A stretch of 64,000 nucleotides of DNA from Rhizobium hidalgonense (GTDB lineage: Bacteria > Pseudomonadota > Alphaproteobacteria > Rhizobiales > Rhizobiaceae): assembly GCF_002914525.1 (NCBI RefSeq), contig NZ_LODW01000070.1, positions 62,001 to 126,000 of the forward strand, written 5' to 3'. Below, one piece after another: positions 43,688 to 52,469 of this stretch. Under the pieces are notes generated by a model. The model saw only the letters and a program-made list of their open reading frames with translations, had not been told where the DNA came from and did not search any database. Numbering within the stretch: position 1 is the first letter of the stretch; each line of letters opens with the position of its first letter. The position numbers and the translations under genes are program-made.

Positions 43688-44836
43688 TTGGGCAATATCG
43701 TTTTCGTTGCAAGAGAAATTGCAGGCGAGGAGACGCGTGTCGCGGCCTCCGCCGAGACCGTGAAGAAAATGAAGAATTTCGGCTTCGACGTCGTCGTCGA
43801 AGCCGGTGCCGGTGCGGCGTCGCGCCTTCCGGACGGAGAGTTCGAGGCCGCCGGCGCCCGGATCGGCAGTTTTGCCGATGCAGCCGCCGCCGACGTGGTG
43901 CTCAAGGTGCGCCGCCCGAGCCCATCGGAGATATCGGGTTACAAGAGCGGTGCTGTCGTCATCGCCATCATGGACCCTTACGGCAACGACGAGGCGATCG
44001 CGGCTCTGGCAAGTGCCGGCCTGTCGGCCTTCGCGATGGAACTGATGCCGCGCATTACCCGCGCCCAGTCCATGGACGTGCTGTCGTCCCAGGCCAATCT
44101 CGCCGGCTATCAGGCCGTCATCGAGGCGGCTGCGGTTTATGACCGCGCCATGCCGATGATGATGACGGCGGCCGGCACCGTGCCAGCCGCCAAGGTCTTC
44201 GTCATGGGCGCCGGCGTCGCCGGCCTGCAGGCGATCGCCACGGCGCGGCGCCTGGGTGCTGCGGTCTCGGCCACCGACGTTCGTCCGGCCGCCAAGGAAC
44301 AGGTCGCCTCGCTCGGCGCCAAGTTCATCGCCGTCGAGGACGAGGAGTTCAAGGCGGCGGAAACAGCCGGAGGCTATGCCAAGGAAATGTCCGCCGACTA
44401 TCAAGGCAAGCAGGCAGCCCTGGTGGCCGAACATATCGCCAAGCAGGATATCGTCATCACCACGGCGCTAATCCCCGGTCGCGCGGCGCCGCGGCTCGTT
44501 TCGCGGGCCATGCTCGCCGCGATGAAGCCGGGCGCTGTTGCCGTCGATCTCGCGGTCGAGCGCGGCGGCAATATCGAGGGTGTCGTTGCCGGCGAGATCG
44601 CCGATGTCGACGGCGTCAAGGTGATCGGTTTCGCCAATATGCCGGGCCGGGTCGCGGCCAGTGCTTCGGCGCTCTACGCCAAGAACCTCGTCACCTTCCT
44701 CGAGACCATGGTCAACAAGGAAACCAGGACGGTTGTCGTCAATCTCGACGACGAACTCGTCAAGGCGACGATGCTGACTTATGCCGGCGACGTGGTGCAT
44801 CCCGCCTTCGGCGGCGCGAAGAAGGGAGATCTCTGA
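43688..44836 (+). CDS. pntA: NAD(P) transhydrogenase subunit alpha part 1
   Basis: NAD(H)-binding domain of the proton-translocating transhydrogenase, 382 aa, cytoplasmic side. Motifs are VFVAREIAGEETRVA at the N-terminus, VMGAGVAGLQAIATARRLGA (Rossmann fold, about 175-194) and KPGAVAVDLAVERGGN. The TTG at 43688 fits the family N-terminus MGNIVFVARE and has GGAGGAGGGGGCAG before it; an ATG-like start at 43634 was rejected. Its TGA overlaps the ATG of part 2 by one base. In rhizobia the alpha subunit is split into two proteins, as here. Confidence 0.95.
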   Translation: MGNIVFVAREIAGEETRVAASAETVKKMKNFGFDVVVEAGAGAASRLPDGEFEAAGARIGSFADAAAADVVLKVRRPSPSEISGYKSGAVVIAIMDPYGNDEAIAALASAGLSAFAMELMPRITRAQSMDVLSSQANLAGYQAVIEAAAVYDRAMPMMMTAAGTVPAAKVFVMGAGVAGLQAIATARRLGAAVSATDVRPAAKEQVASLGAKFIAVEDEEFKAAETAGGYAKEMSADYQGKQAALVAEHIAKQDIVITTALIPGRAAPRLVSRAMLAAMKPGAVAVDLAVERGGNIEGVVAGEIADVDGVKVIGFANMPGRVAASASALYAKNLVTFLETMVNKETRTVVVNLDDELVKATMLTYAGDVVHPAFGGAKKGDL

Positions 44837-45234
44837 TGGCCAGTGAAGCAATGGACAGAGCGCTTCAGCAACTGAACGACGCGGTAACGGCCGTCGCCAC
44901 CGCAGCTGCCCACGCCCCGGAGGCGGCAAGTGCTGCCACCGGTGGGGCGATCGATCCCTTCGTCTTTCAGCTGGCGATCTTCGTCTTATCGATCTTCGTC
45001 GGTTATTACGTCGTCTGGTCGGTAACGCCGGCGCTGCATACGCCGCTCATGGCGGTCACCAATGCGATCTCCTCGGTCATCGTCGTCGGCGCGCTGCTGG
45101 CGGTTGGCATCTCCACCAGCGGGCTTGCGACCGGCTTCGGCTTTGTTGCCCTGGTGTTGGTCTCGGTGAACATCTTCGGCGGCTTCCTGGTCACGCAGCG
45201 GATGCTTTCGATGTACCGCAAGAAGGACAGGTGA
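44836..45234 (+). CDS. NAD(P) transhydrogenase subunit alpha part 2
   Basis: Membrane part of the alpha subunit, 132 aa, with three to four helices (about 43-65, 73-95 and 100-122) including PLMAVTNAISSVIVVGALLA, the conserved proton-channel region. An Ala-rich N-terminal arm (residues 1-40) precedes them. It is translationally coupled to part 1 and lies seven bases before pntB. Often named pntAB or pntA2. Confidence 0.94.
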   Translation: MASEAMDRALQQLNDAVTAVATAAAHAPEAASAATGGAIDPFVFQLAIFVLSIFVGYYVVWSVTPALHTPLMAVTNAISSVIVVGALLAVGISTSGLATGFGFVALVLVSVNIFGGFLVTQRMLSMYRKKDR

Positions 45235-45241
45235 GGGATCG

Positions 45242-46636
45242 ATGACCAATATCGCAGCTTTCCTCTACCTCGTCTCCGGCGTCCTCTTCATCCTGGCGCT
45301 TCGCGGTCTTTCCCATCCGGCGACGAGCCGCAAGGGCAATCTCTACGGCATGGTCGGCATGGGGATCGCCATCCTCACGACGCTGGTGCTGGCGACGCCC
45401 AACTTCGGCGGCTTCGTGCTGATCGTTCTCGGCCTTGCCATCGGCGGCAGCGTCGGCGCCTATGTCGCCCGCACCATTGCCATGACCTCGATGCCGCAGC
45501 TCGTTGCCGGCTTCCATTCGCTGGTCGGCCTTGCCGCCGTGCTGGTTGCAGCCTCGGCGCTCTATACGCCCGCCTCCTTCGGCATCGGCGAGATCGGCCA
45601 CATCCACACCGAAGCGCGGGTCGAGATGGCGCTCGGCGTGGCGATCGGTGCGCTCACCTTCACCGGCTCGATCATTGCCTACCTGAAACTCGACGGGCGC
45701 ATGTCCGGCAAGCCGATCATGCTACCCTACCGGCATCTGATCAACGCGACCCTGCTGGTGCTGATCGTGCTCTTCATCATCGGACTTGCCGCCACTGAAA
45801 GCCATTTCGACTTCTGGGCTGTCGTGGCGCTGTCGCTGGTGCTCGGCGTGCTGCTGATCGTGCCGATCGGCGGCGCCGACATGCCGGTCGTCGTCTCGAT
45901 GCTGAATTCCTATTCCGGCTGGGCTGCGGCCGGCATCGGCTTCACCCTCGGCAATCTGGCGCTGATCATCACCGGCGCGCTTGTCGGTTCCTCCGGCGCG
46001 ATCCTCTCCTATATCATGTGCAAGGGCATGAACCGCTCCTTCGTCTCCGTCATCCTCGGCGGTTTCGGCGGCGAGACGGCGTCCAGCGGGCCTGACACCT
46101 CAGACAAGACGGTCAAGCTCGGCTCGGCCGAGGATGCGGCCTATCTGATGGCCAATGCCTCGAAGGTGATCATCGTGCCGGGTTACGGCATGGCGGTCGC
46201 CCAGGCCCAGCATGCGCTGCGCGAACTCGCCGACAATCTGAAGAAGAACGGCGTCGAAGTGAAATATGCGATCCACCCGGTCGCCGGCCGCATGCCCGGC
46301 CACATGAACGTGCTGCTCGCCGAAGCCAATGTTCCCTATGATGAGGTTTTCGAGCTCGAGGACATCAATTCGGAATTTGCCCAAGCCGACGTCGCCTATG
46401 TCATCGGTGCCAACGACGTCACCAATCCGGCGGCCCGCGACGACAAGACCTCGCCGATCTACGGCATGCCGATCCTCGACGTCGACCGGGCCAAGACCTG
46501 CCTGTTCGTCAAGCGCTCGCTCGGCTCGGGTTATGCCGGCATCGACAATACGCTGTTCTATAAGGACGGCACGATGATGCTGCTCGGCGACGCCAAGAAG
46601 ATGACCGAGGATATCAACAAGGCCATCTCGCATTGA
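45242..46636 (+). CDS. pntB: NAD(P) transhydrogenase subunit beta
   Basis: Beta subunit, 464 aa: nine or so membrane helices in residues 1-260 and a soluble NADP(H)-binding domain after about 285. Key motifs are MPQLVAGFHSLVGLAAVLVA, GGADMPVVVSMLNSYSGWAA, VIIVPGYGMAVAQAQHALRE and GANDVTNPAARDDKTSPIYG. With the two alpha parts it couples proton influx to NADPH formation. It has seven-base spacing to the gene before and a UUCG-type hairpin after, so the operon is pntA1-A2-B. Confidence 0.96.
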   Translation: MTNIAAFLYLVSGVLFILALRGLSHPATSRKGNLYGMVGMGIAILTTLVLATPNFGGFVLIVLGLAIGGSVGAYVARTIAMTSMPQLVAGFHSLVGLAAVLVAASALYTPASFGIGEIGHIHTEARVEMALGVAIGALTFTGSIIAYLKLDGRMSGKPIMLPYRHLINATLLVLIVLFIIGLAATESHFDFWAVVALSLVLGVLLIVPIGGADMPVVVSMLNSYSGWAAAGIGFTLGNLALIITGALVGSSGAILSYIMCKGMNRSFVSVILGGFGGETASSGPDTSDKTVKLGSAEDAAYLMANASKVIIVPGYGMAVAQAQHALRELADNLKKNGVEVKYAIHPVAGRMPGHMNVLLAEANVPYDEVFELEDINSEFAQADVAYVIGANDVTNPAARDDKTSPIYGMPILDVDRAKTCLFVKRSLGSGYAGIDNTLFYKDGTMMLLGDAKKMTEDINKAISH

Positions 46637-46647
46637 TGAACGCAGAT

Positions 46648-46675
46648 ACAGCCGCCTTCGGGCGGCTGTTCGATT
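46648..46675 (+). terminator. Terminator hairpin after pntB
   Basis: Perfect 9-bp stem ACAGCCGCC/GGCGGCTGT with the stable tetraloop TTCG, starting 11 bases after the pntB stop. The following T-stretch is short, so termination may be only partial or help from Rho may be needed. Confidence 0.7.
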
Positions 46676-46696
46676 CAGGTTGGACGTCCGTTTTTT

Positions 46697-47176
46697 TCAT
46701 ATCTCGCCAGGCACCAGGGTCATCTTCTCGACGCCGATCGCCAGGTTCAGCCCTTCCTGGGCCTGGACATTCAATGGCTGCAGCATGAAGGCCTTGTTGG
46801 TGCCGCCGGCAATCACCTTGGCGCCGGCGCCGGCACCCAGGCTCGCATCGGCGCCGATGCCGTAATATTCGCCGGCAAGGGCGAATTGCGGGACATCCGT
46901 GCCGGTCTTGGCCAGCACCTGCCAGATCATCACGCTCTTGCCGGTCTGGCCGATATCGAGACCGAACTTCTCGATTTTACCGGCATAGACCGCCTTGGCG
47001 CCGCCTGATGCCGGCGTATAGGTGCAGATGAGGTTCTTCTGCGAGGTGATGATCAGACCCTGGCCGCCATCCGATCCGCAGACCAGGCGGCCAAGCGTGA
47101 CATAATTTTCCGCGCCTGCTGGACTTGCCCAGGCCGCGGCTGCCAGAGCCGCGGCAATGATCGTGTGCTTGAACAT
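46697..47176 (-). CDS. DUF992-family secreted protein
   Basis: Protein of 159 aa with a signal peptide (residues 1-22, AAAAWASPAGA, cleavage before ENY), hence periplasmic or secreted. The mature part matches the DUF992 pattern, with a cysteine pair (GRLVCGSDGG, NLICTYTP) likely to form a disulfide and a Gly/Ala-rich repeat region IGADASLGAGAGAKVIAGG. AAGGAGAAAG precedes the ATG. The function of the family is unknown. It converges on pntB. Confidence 0.85.
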   Translation of the reverse strand: MFKHTIIAAALAAAAWASPAGAENYVTLGRLVCGSDGGQGLIITSQKNLICTYTPASGGAKAVYAGKIEKFGLDIGQTGKSVMIWQVLAKTGTDVPQFALAGEYYGIGADASLGAGAGAKVIAGGTNKAFMLQPLNVQAQEGLNLAIGVEKMTLVPGEI

Positions 47177-47236
47177 GGTCTTTCTCCTTGGAAACGACCT
47201 GTTCGAAACGGGTAGAGATAGCGATTGTTCCTGAGT

Positions 47237-47363
47237 TAGAGCGGTTCAGGTTTCACGGAAGCGCCGAACCGCTCTAACCTTTTGTTTTTACGCAATTCCC
47301 GGCAAAAGCGCTACGCGCTTTGCCTGGGAAAACCGCTTCGCACTTTTTCTGGAATTGCTCTAG
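47237..47363. repeat. Dispersed palindromic repeat, copy B
   Basis: Second copy of the element at 35091-35194. It begins TAGAGCGGTTCAGG, has the same inverted repeat and TTTTGTTTTTACGCAATTCC module, and ends CTGGAATTGCTCTAG. It carries an extra internal palindrome AAAGCGCTACGCGCTTTG that copy A lacks. On the minus strand its right edge supplies the TAG stop codon of the sensor kinase. Confidence 0.85.
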
Positions 47364-49012
47364 TCCCGTTCCAGCGTGGCGCGCTGCGCCGTCAGCACCC
47401 ACAACAGGCCTTCGGGCCGAAAATCGACCTGAACCGTGCCGCGGAAGGCGGAGGCGGCATGGGCCTTGATAACGGTCGTGCCAAAACCCGAGCGGGTCGG
47501 CTCTGCGACAGGCGGGCCGCCGCTTTCCTCCCAGGTGAAGCGGAGCAGGGCATCCGGCTTGTCTTCCTCCCTGACGCCGCGCCATTCGAAGCGGACCCGG
47601 CCTTGCGGGACGGAGAGCGCACCGTATTTTACTGAGTTTGTGGCGAGTTCATGCAGGGCAAGGCCGAGATTCTGCACCGCATCCGGCTTCAGCACGAAGT
47701 CTTCGCCTGAGATATCGATCTGGTCGCGCGATTGCGGGAACGCCTGCAGGTGGATGTCGACGACCCGCCGCAGCGACACGCCTCCCCATTGCTCACTGGT
47801 CAGCAGCTCGATCGAACGCACCAGCCCCTCGAGGCGATCGGCGACGGCGGCCTGGAAGGTCTCGACGCTGTCGGCCTGTTTGGCGAGCTGGCGCATCATG
47901 GCCTGGGCAAGTGTCAGAAGGTTTTTGGTGCGGTGGACGAGCTCGTGCATGACGAAGCGCAGCCGGTCCTCGGTCTGGCTGCGATCGAAGGAGGCATTCG
48001 AAAGGGCGATCGCCACCTGGTTCGCCTCGATGACGCTGGTCTCGACCGGCGAGACGATATGGCCTTCGCCCATGCGGTTGGCCATTTCGGCGATATCGCG
48101 GATGGTGGTGCGCACCTGCCTTGCAACGGCATAGGCGCCGAGCACAGCGACGAGCACCAGGGCTACGCCGCCGACGATGAGGAAACGCCAGGTGCTGAGA
48201 ATCGAAGCCTGGGCGATCGGTCCCCAGATCACCGTTTTCCACGACCAGCCGGGAATCCTGGCATAACCGAGCAGCATGTGCGGCAGGATCGTCTCGTCCT
48301 GGAAGACGCCGCGTGACGCGGTGAACGCCGGCAGGATGCGTGGGTCGAAGGACGTGCCGGGTTCGAGATTGGCGGGGCCGGTGGCGGCGACGACGTGACC
48401 GCTCTGGTCGATGACGGCGGCCGACCAGCCCGGGGCAAGACCCTCGGTCGTCACGAGCTTGCCCAGATCCTTGGCATCCTGCGTGATGATGAGGGCTGCG
48501 ACGGGATCGTCCGCGCGCGGCAGGGTGACGTTATAGACCCAATCGCCGCTGGTCCGGCCGCGGAAGACGTCCGATGCCTCAATGCGACCGGAGGCCATGG
48601 CGGCTTCAAGGGAGGGGATGTTCGCCGTCTTGCCCAGCGGCGTGCCGAAAGCCCGGCGCGTGTTCAACAGCTGCTGGCCGGTGCGATCGACGGCGATGAC
48701 GAACAGCGTATTGTCTCGGAGGGCCGTTTCCGTGCGCTCGTGGAAGGCGGCGAGATTACCATTTTCGAGCTCCGGTGAGCTCGAAAGCAGCCGCAGCGTC
48801 GTTGCCATATCCTGAAGCTGGCGGTCGATGATGCGCGAAAGCGCAAGCGCATCCTGGGCCGTCTCTCGCCTCAGCGTCGAACGTTGGTTGTCCTCAAGTT
48901 GCAGCAGAAGCAGCGTTACAAAGGCGAAGATCGGCAGGGCGATCGCCACCGCCATGGCGACGAGATAGGTGCCGATCGAGGCCTTGGGAAAGAACAGCGC
49001 GACGATCTTCAT
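47360..49012 (-). CDS. HWE-family sensor histidine kinase
   Basis: Inner-membrane sensor kinase, 550 aa. A helix at about 14-37, an extracytoplasmic sensor of dCACHE type (40-265) and a second helix (about 275-297), then a linker with HAMP-like features and an HWE kinase core. The phospho-acceptor histidine lies in VMHELVHRTKNLL, the N box is LALHELATNSVKYGAL, and FTWEESGG has the W-x-E of the family. The start at 49012 (MKIVALFF) is preferred over a GTG at 49024; neither has a strong ribosome site. No response regulator gene adjoins it. Its stop codon lies in the repeat. Confidence 0.9.
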   Translation of the reverse strand: MKIVALFFPKASIGTYLVAMAVAIALPIFAFVTLLLLQLEDNQRSTLRRETAQDALALSRIIDRQLQDMATTLRLLSSSPELENGNLAAFHERTETALRDNTLFVIAVDRTGQQLLNTRRAFGTPLGKTANIPSLEAAMASGRIEASDVFRGRTSGDWVYNVTLPRADDPVAALIITQDAKDLGKLVTTEGLAPGWSAAVIDQSGHVVAATGPANLEPGTSFDPRILPAFTASRGVFQDETILPHMLLGYARIPGWSWKTVIWGPIAQASILSTWRFLIVGGVALVLVAVLGAYAVARQVRTTIRDIAEMANRMGEGHIVSPVETSVIEANQVAIALSNASFDRSQTEDRLRFVMHELVHRTKNLLTLAQAMMRQLAKQADSVETFQAAVADRLEGLVRSIELLTSEQWGGVSLRRVVDIHLQAFPQSRDQIDISGEDFVLKPDAVQNLGLALHELATNSVKYGALSVPQGRVRFEWRGVREEDKPDALLRFTWEESGGPPVAEPTRSGFGTTVIKAHAASAFRGTVQVDFRPEGLLWVLTAQRATLERD

Positions 49013-49247
49013 CTGTTTCGCCACGTCTCATGCACTGGCTGCCGGCAAGGGCTTTTGCGTGCGGTCAGGAAAGCAAAGATCCGCATCTCTCGCAAGCCGC
49101 CCTCAAACTGTTTCGAACGCCCGATAGCAAGCTATCGAAGCAGCGACATGTTAGGGGGAGCAAGACGAGGTTGCAACATACTATAATGTGTCATCGAGGA
49201 CGGCGGACCATGTGGCGGCCGAGATATCGGCCGCCCGACTGATGTCC

Positions 49248-50117
49248 TTAGCCGGCTGGGGCGACGCCGACGCGGGCAAGGCCGTCGCGAGCCGGCTGGT
49301 ATTTGGGATCGAGGCCGACGGCGTGGCGATAGGAGCGGGCAGCCTTCGCCTTGTCGCCGCGCCGCTCATAAACCAGCGCCTGGTTGGCCCAGGATTCGGC
49401 GATGTTGCCATTGAGTTCGATTGCATGGTTGAAATCGGCAAAGGCGTTGTCGTTGTCGTTCAGCGCGATATAGGAAATGCCGCGGCCATTATAGGGCTCG
49501 GGCGAATTCGGCGCGAGCGAGATCGCCTTCGAGAAATCGTCGATCGCCTTGTCCTGCTGATTGCGCTTCTGATAGATCAGGCCACGATTGTGATAGGCGC
49601 GGCCGTCCGTGGTGCCGAGCTGGATCGCCTTGTCGAAATCGTTGAACGCCTGGTCGTCCTGGCCGGCCATGCGATAGACGTTACCGCGGCCGATATAGGC
49701 GACGTCGTAACTCGGGTTGATCTGCAGCGCGGCATTGTAGTCGCTGATCGCCTGGGCCTGCTGGCCCATGTTGCGATAGACCAGGGCGCGGTTGGCATAA
49801 GCCTGGAAAAACCGCGGATTGATCTGCAATGCGGTGTTGAAATCGTTCAGCGCCTGGCGGAACTGGCCACCGCGGCCATAGGCGGAACCGCGGACGTTGT
49901 AGCCTTCGGGATCCTTGGGATTGGCGTTGATGACTGCCGTCAGCGAGGCGATATTCTCTTCCGAACCCTGCGCCTTATCGATGCGGATCACGGCATCTGT
50001 GGTGTTTGTCGTCTCACAGCCGGCGAGGCCAAACATTGCCGCCAGCGCCAAAGCGGGCAGGAATGCGGTTTTCTGCAGGCGCCAGGCGCGGGACGGATTG
50101 AAGGTGTTGACAGCCAT
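49248..50117 (-). CDS. TPR-repeat lipoprotein
   Basis: Lipoprotein of 289 aa. The signal peptide ends with lipobox LAGC (Cys about 33, then ETTNT), so it is anchored to a membrane, probably the outer one by absence of Asp at +2. About six tetratricopeptide repeats fill residues 55-280, each with an AYANRALVYRNMG-like helix pair, for example AYIGRGNVYRMAGQ, AYHNRGLIYQKRNQ and SWANQALVYERRGD. It resembles NlpI-type scaffolds, with no enzymatic domain. The ATG at 50117 gives a normal signal peptide; the frame is open to 50222. It lies downstream of rpsU, past its terminator. Confidence 0.88.
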   Translation of the reverse strand: MAVNTFNPSRAWRLQKTAFLPALALAAMFGLAGCETTNTTDAVIRIDKAQGSEENIASLTAVINANPKDPEGYNVRGSAYGRGGQFRQALNDFNTALQINPRFFQAYANRALVYRNMGQQAQAISDYNAALQINPSYDVAYIGRGNVYRMAGQDDQAFNDFDKAIQLGTTDGRAYHNRGLIYQKRNQQDKAIDDFSKAISLAPNSPEPYNGRGISYIALNDNDNAFADFNHAIELNGNIAESWANQALVYERRGDKAKAARSYRHAVGLDPKYQPARDGLARVGVAPAG

Positions 50118-50180
50118 TCGGGCTCGCTTTCCCCATGCGGCATATCCGATACCGGGATATGCGATCTTCAGCGGCAAACT

Positions 50181-50215
50181 AAAAAAGGCGGTGGCGAACC
50201 TATCGCCCCCGCCAC
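50181..50215 (-). terminator. Rho-independent terminator of rpsU
   Basis: On the minus strand an 11-bp stem with one mismatch (GGCGGGGGCGA/TCGCCACCGCC, 5-base loop) is followed by TTTTTT. It starts about 40 bases after the rpsU stop codon and isolates rpsU from the TPR gene. Confidence 0.88.
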
Positions 50216-50252
50216 AATGCATCCGAAAACGTCAAAAAAACGACAGCAACGC

Positions 50253-50468
50253 TCAGCGTGCTGCGACCAGACCTTCGCGCTGGGCGCGCTTGCGGGCCAG
50301 CTTGCGAACGCGGCGAACAGCTTCTGCCTTTTCGCGAGCACGCTTCTGCGACGGCTTCTCGTAGTAGTCGCGCATCTTCATTTCGCGGAAAATGCCTTCG
50401 CGCTGCATCTTCTTCTTGAGAGCGCGGAGAGCCTGATCGACATTGTTATCGCGGACAAGTACCTGCAC
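50253..50468 (-). CDS. rpsU: Ribosomal protein S21
   Basis: Small-subunit ribosomal protein, 71 aa, highly basic. VLVRDNNVDQALRALKKKMQ and REMKMRDYYEKPSQKRAREK are S21 hallmarks, followed by an Arg/Lys-rich tail. A GTG start is used: AAAGGAA lies about 10 bases before it, and only this start gives the normal MQVLVRD N-terminus. It is a single-gene unit with its own terminator. Confidence 0.95.
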   Translation of the reverse strand: MQVLVRDNNVDQALRALKKKMQREGIFREMKMRDYYEKPSQKRAREKAEAVRRVRKLARKRAQREGLVAAR

Positions 50469-50642
50469 GAGAATCACGTTCCTTTGGTTGGTTGATGCCG
50501 GCGGCGGCGCAGCGCCAGGGGCAAAAATATAACGTTCGCGCGGCCGCAGCCTTGCGATTGGTGATGCGGGATAGCAGATCGGGTATAAGAAGTCCAGATG
50601 CATATGGAAGCGGGCGGAAAAATCACGCTTGCCCCTATCCGG

Positions 50643-52232
50643 TCACGATCTGCCTGCCTCGGGCGCGGTTTCGTCCAGCGCGGCAATCGCCTCCCTGAGA
50701 GCCGTCCTGACCCGGAGGCGATCGGCCGGCTCCAGCCGGCCCATGTCCAGATGCAGGTCGAGGCCCGCGAGGTGCTCGCTGAGCACTTTGCTCTTATGAT
50801 CCGCACCGAGTGTTAGGCCATCCACTGCATAGGGCACGATCTCGCGCTGTATGCCCTTCATCGTGATCGGCGGCAGCGGGTGGGCATCGACGATCTCGTT
50901 CACCAGCGCATAGGTTTCGTAGCTAATGACGATTTCTCCACCCTGGGCTATCGATTGCAGCCGGGCTGCGAGATTGGCCTCCGCCCCGATGATCGTGTAG
51001 TCCATGCGGTCGCTGCTGCCGAAATTGCCGACGTTGCAATAACCGCTATTGATCCCCATGCGGACGACGAAAGGCTCCTCGGTGCCGTTTCTGCGCCATC
51101 TGTCCTTGAGTTCGCCGAGGCGGCGCTGCATGTCGACGGCCATGCGCAGACAGGCTTTTGCGTCTTCCTCCGGACCTTTGGTTTCCGGGTCGCCGAAAAA
51201 CACCAGCATCGCGTCGCCGATGAACTTGTCCACCGTGCCGCCATGTTCGAGCGCGATGTTCGACATCTCGGTCAGATATTCGTTGAGCATCGCCGTCAGC
51301 GCTTCCGGCTGCAGGCGCTCGGTGGTCGCGGTGAAATCCTTGATGTCGGAGAAGAAGATCGTCAGGCGTTTGCGCTCGGTATGGACGATGACGTCCTTCT
51401 GCCCGGAGAAGATGCTTTTGTAGATCTGTGGCGAGAGATAGCGAGAAATCTTCAGGGAAACGCTGGCGAGGAACTCGTTTGCCGCTTCCAGATCCTGGTT
51501 GGCGCTGCGGATCGCACGCGCCTGTTGCCGCTGGAGGATAATGAAGCTGATGCCGATGACGGCAACGAACAGAAAATAGCAGAGCAGGTATTTGAAGGCG
51601 AAAACGTTGCTCGCATAAGGCTGGCGGATGATGACTTCCTGGATGCCGCGCACGTCGCCCACCTTCCAATCGGTCTTCGGGCTTTCGGGGTGGGTATTGT
51701 GGCAGGCAACGCAGGCCTGGCCCATGACGACGGGGGTGATGAAGCGCAACGTATCGGTCAATCCGATACGATTGAGATCGTTCAGCGTCTGTTGCGGATT
51801 GGCGCGTAGCGCGGCAAGCGCTTTGCTCTCGAAATCGTCGAGGTCGTGGGATGCGCGGCTTTTGAACGGTAGGTCGGAGACGAAACGGTAGGTGATATTA
51901 GCCTGCTGTTCCTTGATGACATCGCCGAGTTCCAGGGAAAGTGTGGCCGGCAGCGGGATGGCGCCCGGTATATTGGCATAGTTGTGAGAGACGACCGTGC
52001 CATCGGCCTCACCGATGGCGTGGGCGGCCAGAACACGGCCTACGACATTGGCGGAATAATAGGAGCGGATGCTCGAGATCAGCGAACTCATGTCGCGGGC
52101 CTGACGCCGCAGGGTATTTCCCGAGAGATCGCTGATATCAAGCCAGACGGCCAGCGGCAGTCCCGCGAGCATTGCCAGCACCATGGCAATCAGCCAGTAG
52201 CTGCTCCGGCGCGCGGCGGTTTCGGAAATCAC
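50643..52232 (-). CDS. Class III adenylate/guanylate cyclase with c-type haem sensor domain
   Basis: Membrane cyclase, 529 aa. A helix at about 12-32 is followed by an extracytoplasmic DUF3365/Tll0287-like domain holding a haem-binding motif CVACH (Cys174, Cys177, His178) with THPESPKTDWK after it, then a second helix (about 212-233), a coiled linker, and a class III cyclase domain (about 270-450) with TIFFSDIKDFTATTERL, DKFIGDAMLVFF and YTIIGAEANLAARLQ. A redox- or gas-controlled cyclase is inferred. GAGGGGTCGCC sets the GTG at 52232; an ATG at 52262 is possible. It diverges from a CHASE2 cyclase gene. Confidence 0.9.
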   Translation of the reverse strand: MISETAARRSSYWLIAMVLAMLAGLPLAVWLDISDLSGNTLRRQARDMSSLISSIRSYYSANVVGRVLAAHAIGEADGTVVSHNYANIPGAIPLPATLSLELGDVIKEQQANITYRFVSDLPFKSRASHDLDDFESKALAALRANPQQTLNDLNRIGLTDTLRFITPVVMGQACVACHNTHPESPKTDWKVGDVRGIQEVIIRQPYASNVFAFKYLLCYFLFVAVIGISFIILQRQQARAIRSANQDLEAANEFLASVSLKISRYLSPQIYKSIFSGQKDVIVHTERKRLTIFFSDIKDFTATTERLQPEALTAMLNEYLTEMSNIALEHGGTVDKFIGDAMLVFFGDPETKGPEEDAKACLRMAVDMQRRLGELKDRWRRNGTEEPFVVRMGINSGYCNVGNFGSSDRMDYTIIGAEANLAARLQSIAQGGEIVISYETYALVNEIVDAHPLPPITMKGIQREIVPYAVDGLTLGADHKSKVLSEHLAGLDLHLDMGRLEPADRLRVRTALREAIAALDETAPEAGRS

Positions 52233-52469
52233 GGCGACCCCTCGTTCTTCTCTGGAAGGCATTCGATTTTCGATCGCTACAAGAACATTTCGCCGGCTGC
52301 CCGGCAAGATCGAAGGCCTGTCGTCCAGGCAAAAGCCGGCCAATGGCGCGGGCCTTTGAAAGAGAGGACCTGCACGGCATGTGCGAATGGCGTTTGGACC
52401 GAAAGCGGCGTAGCTTGCCGACAGGTGCGGGCCGTTCTGCCGGCCGTGGAGGGGACACCCGGTGAGATC

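Noticed and set aside
51984..52469. N-terminal extension of the CHASE2 cyclase
   Set aside because: It overlaps the divergent cyclase gene, lacks hydrophobic or domain features, and a signal-anchor start exists at 52470.
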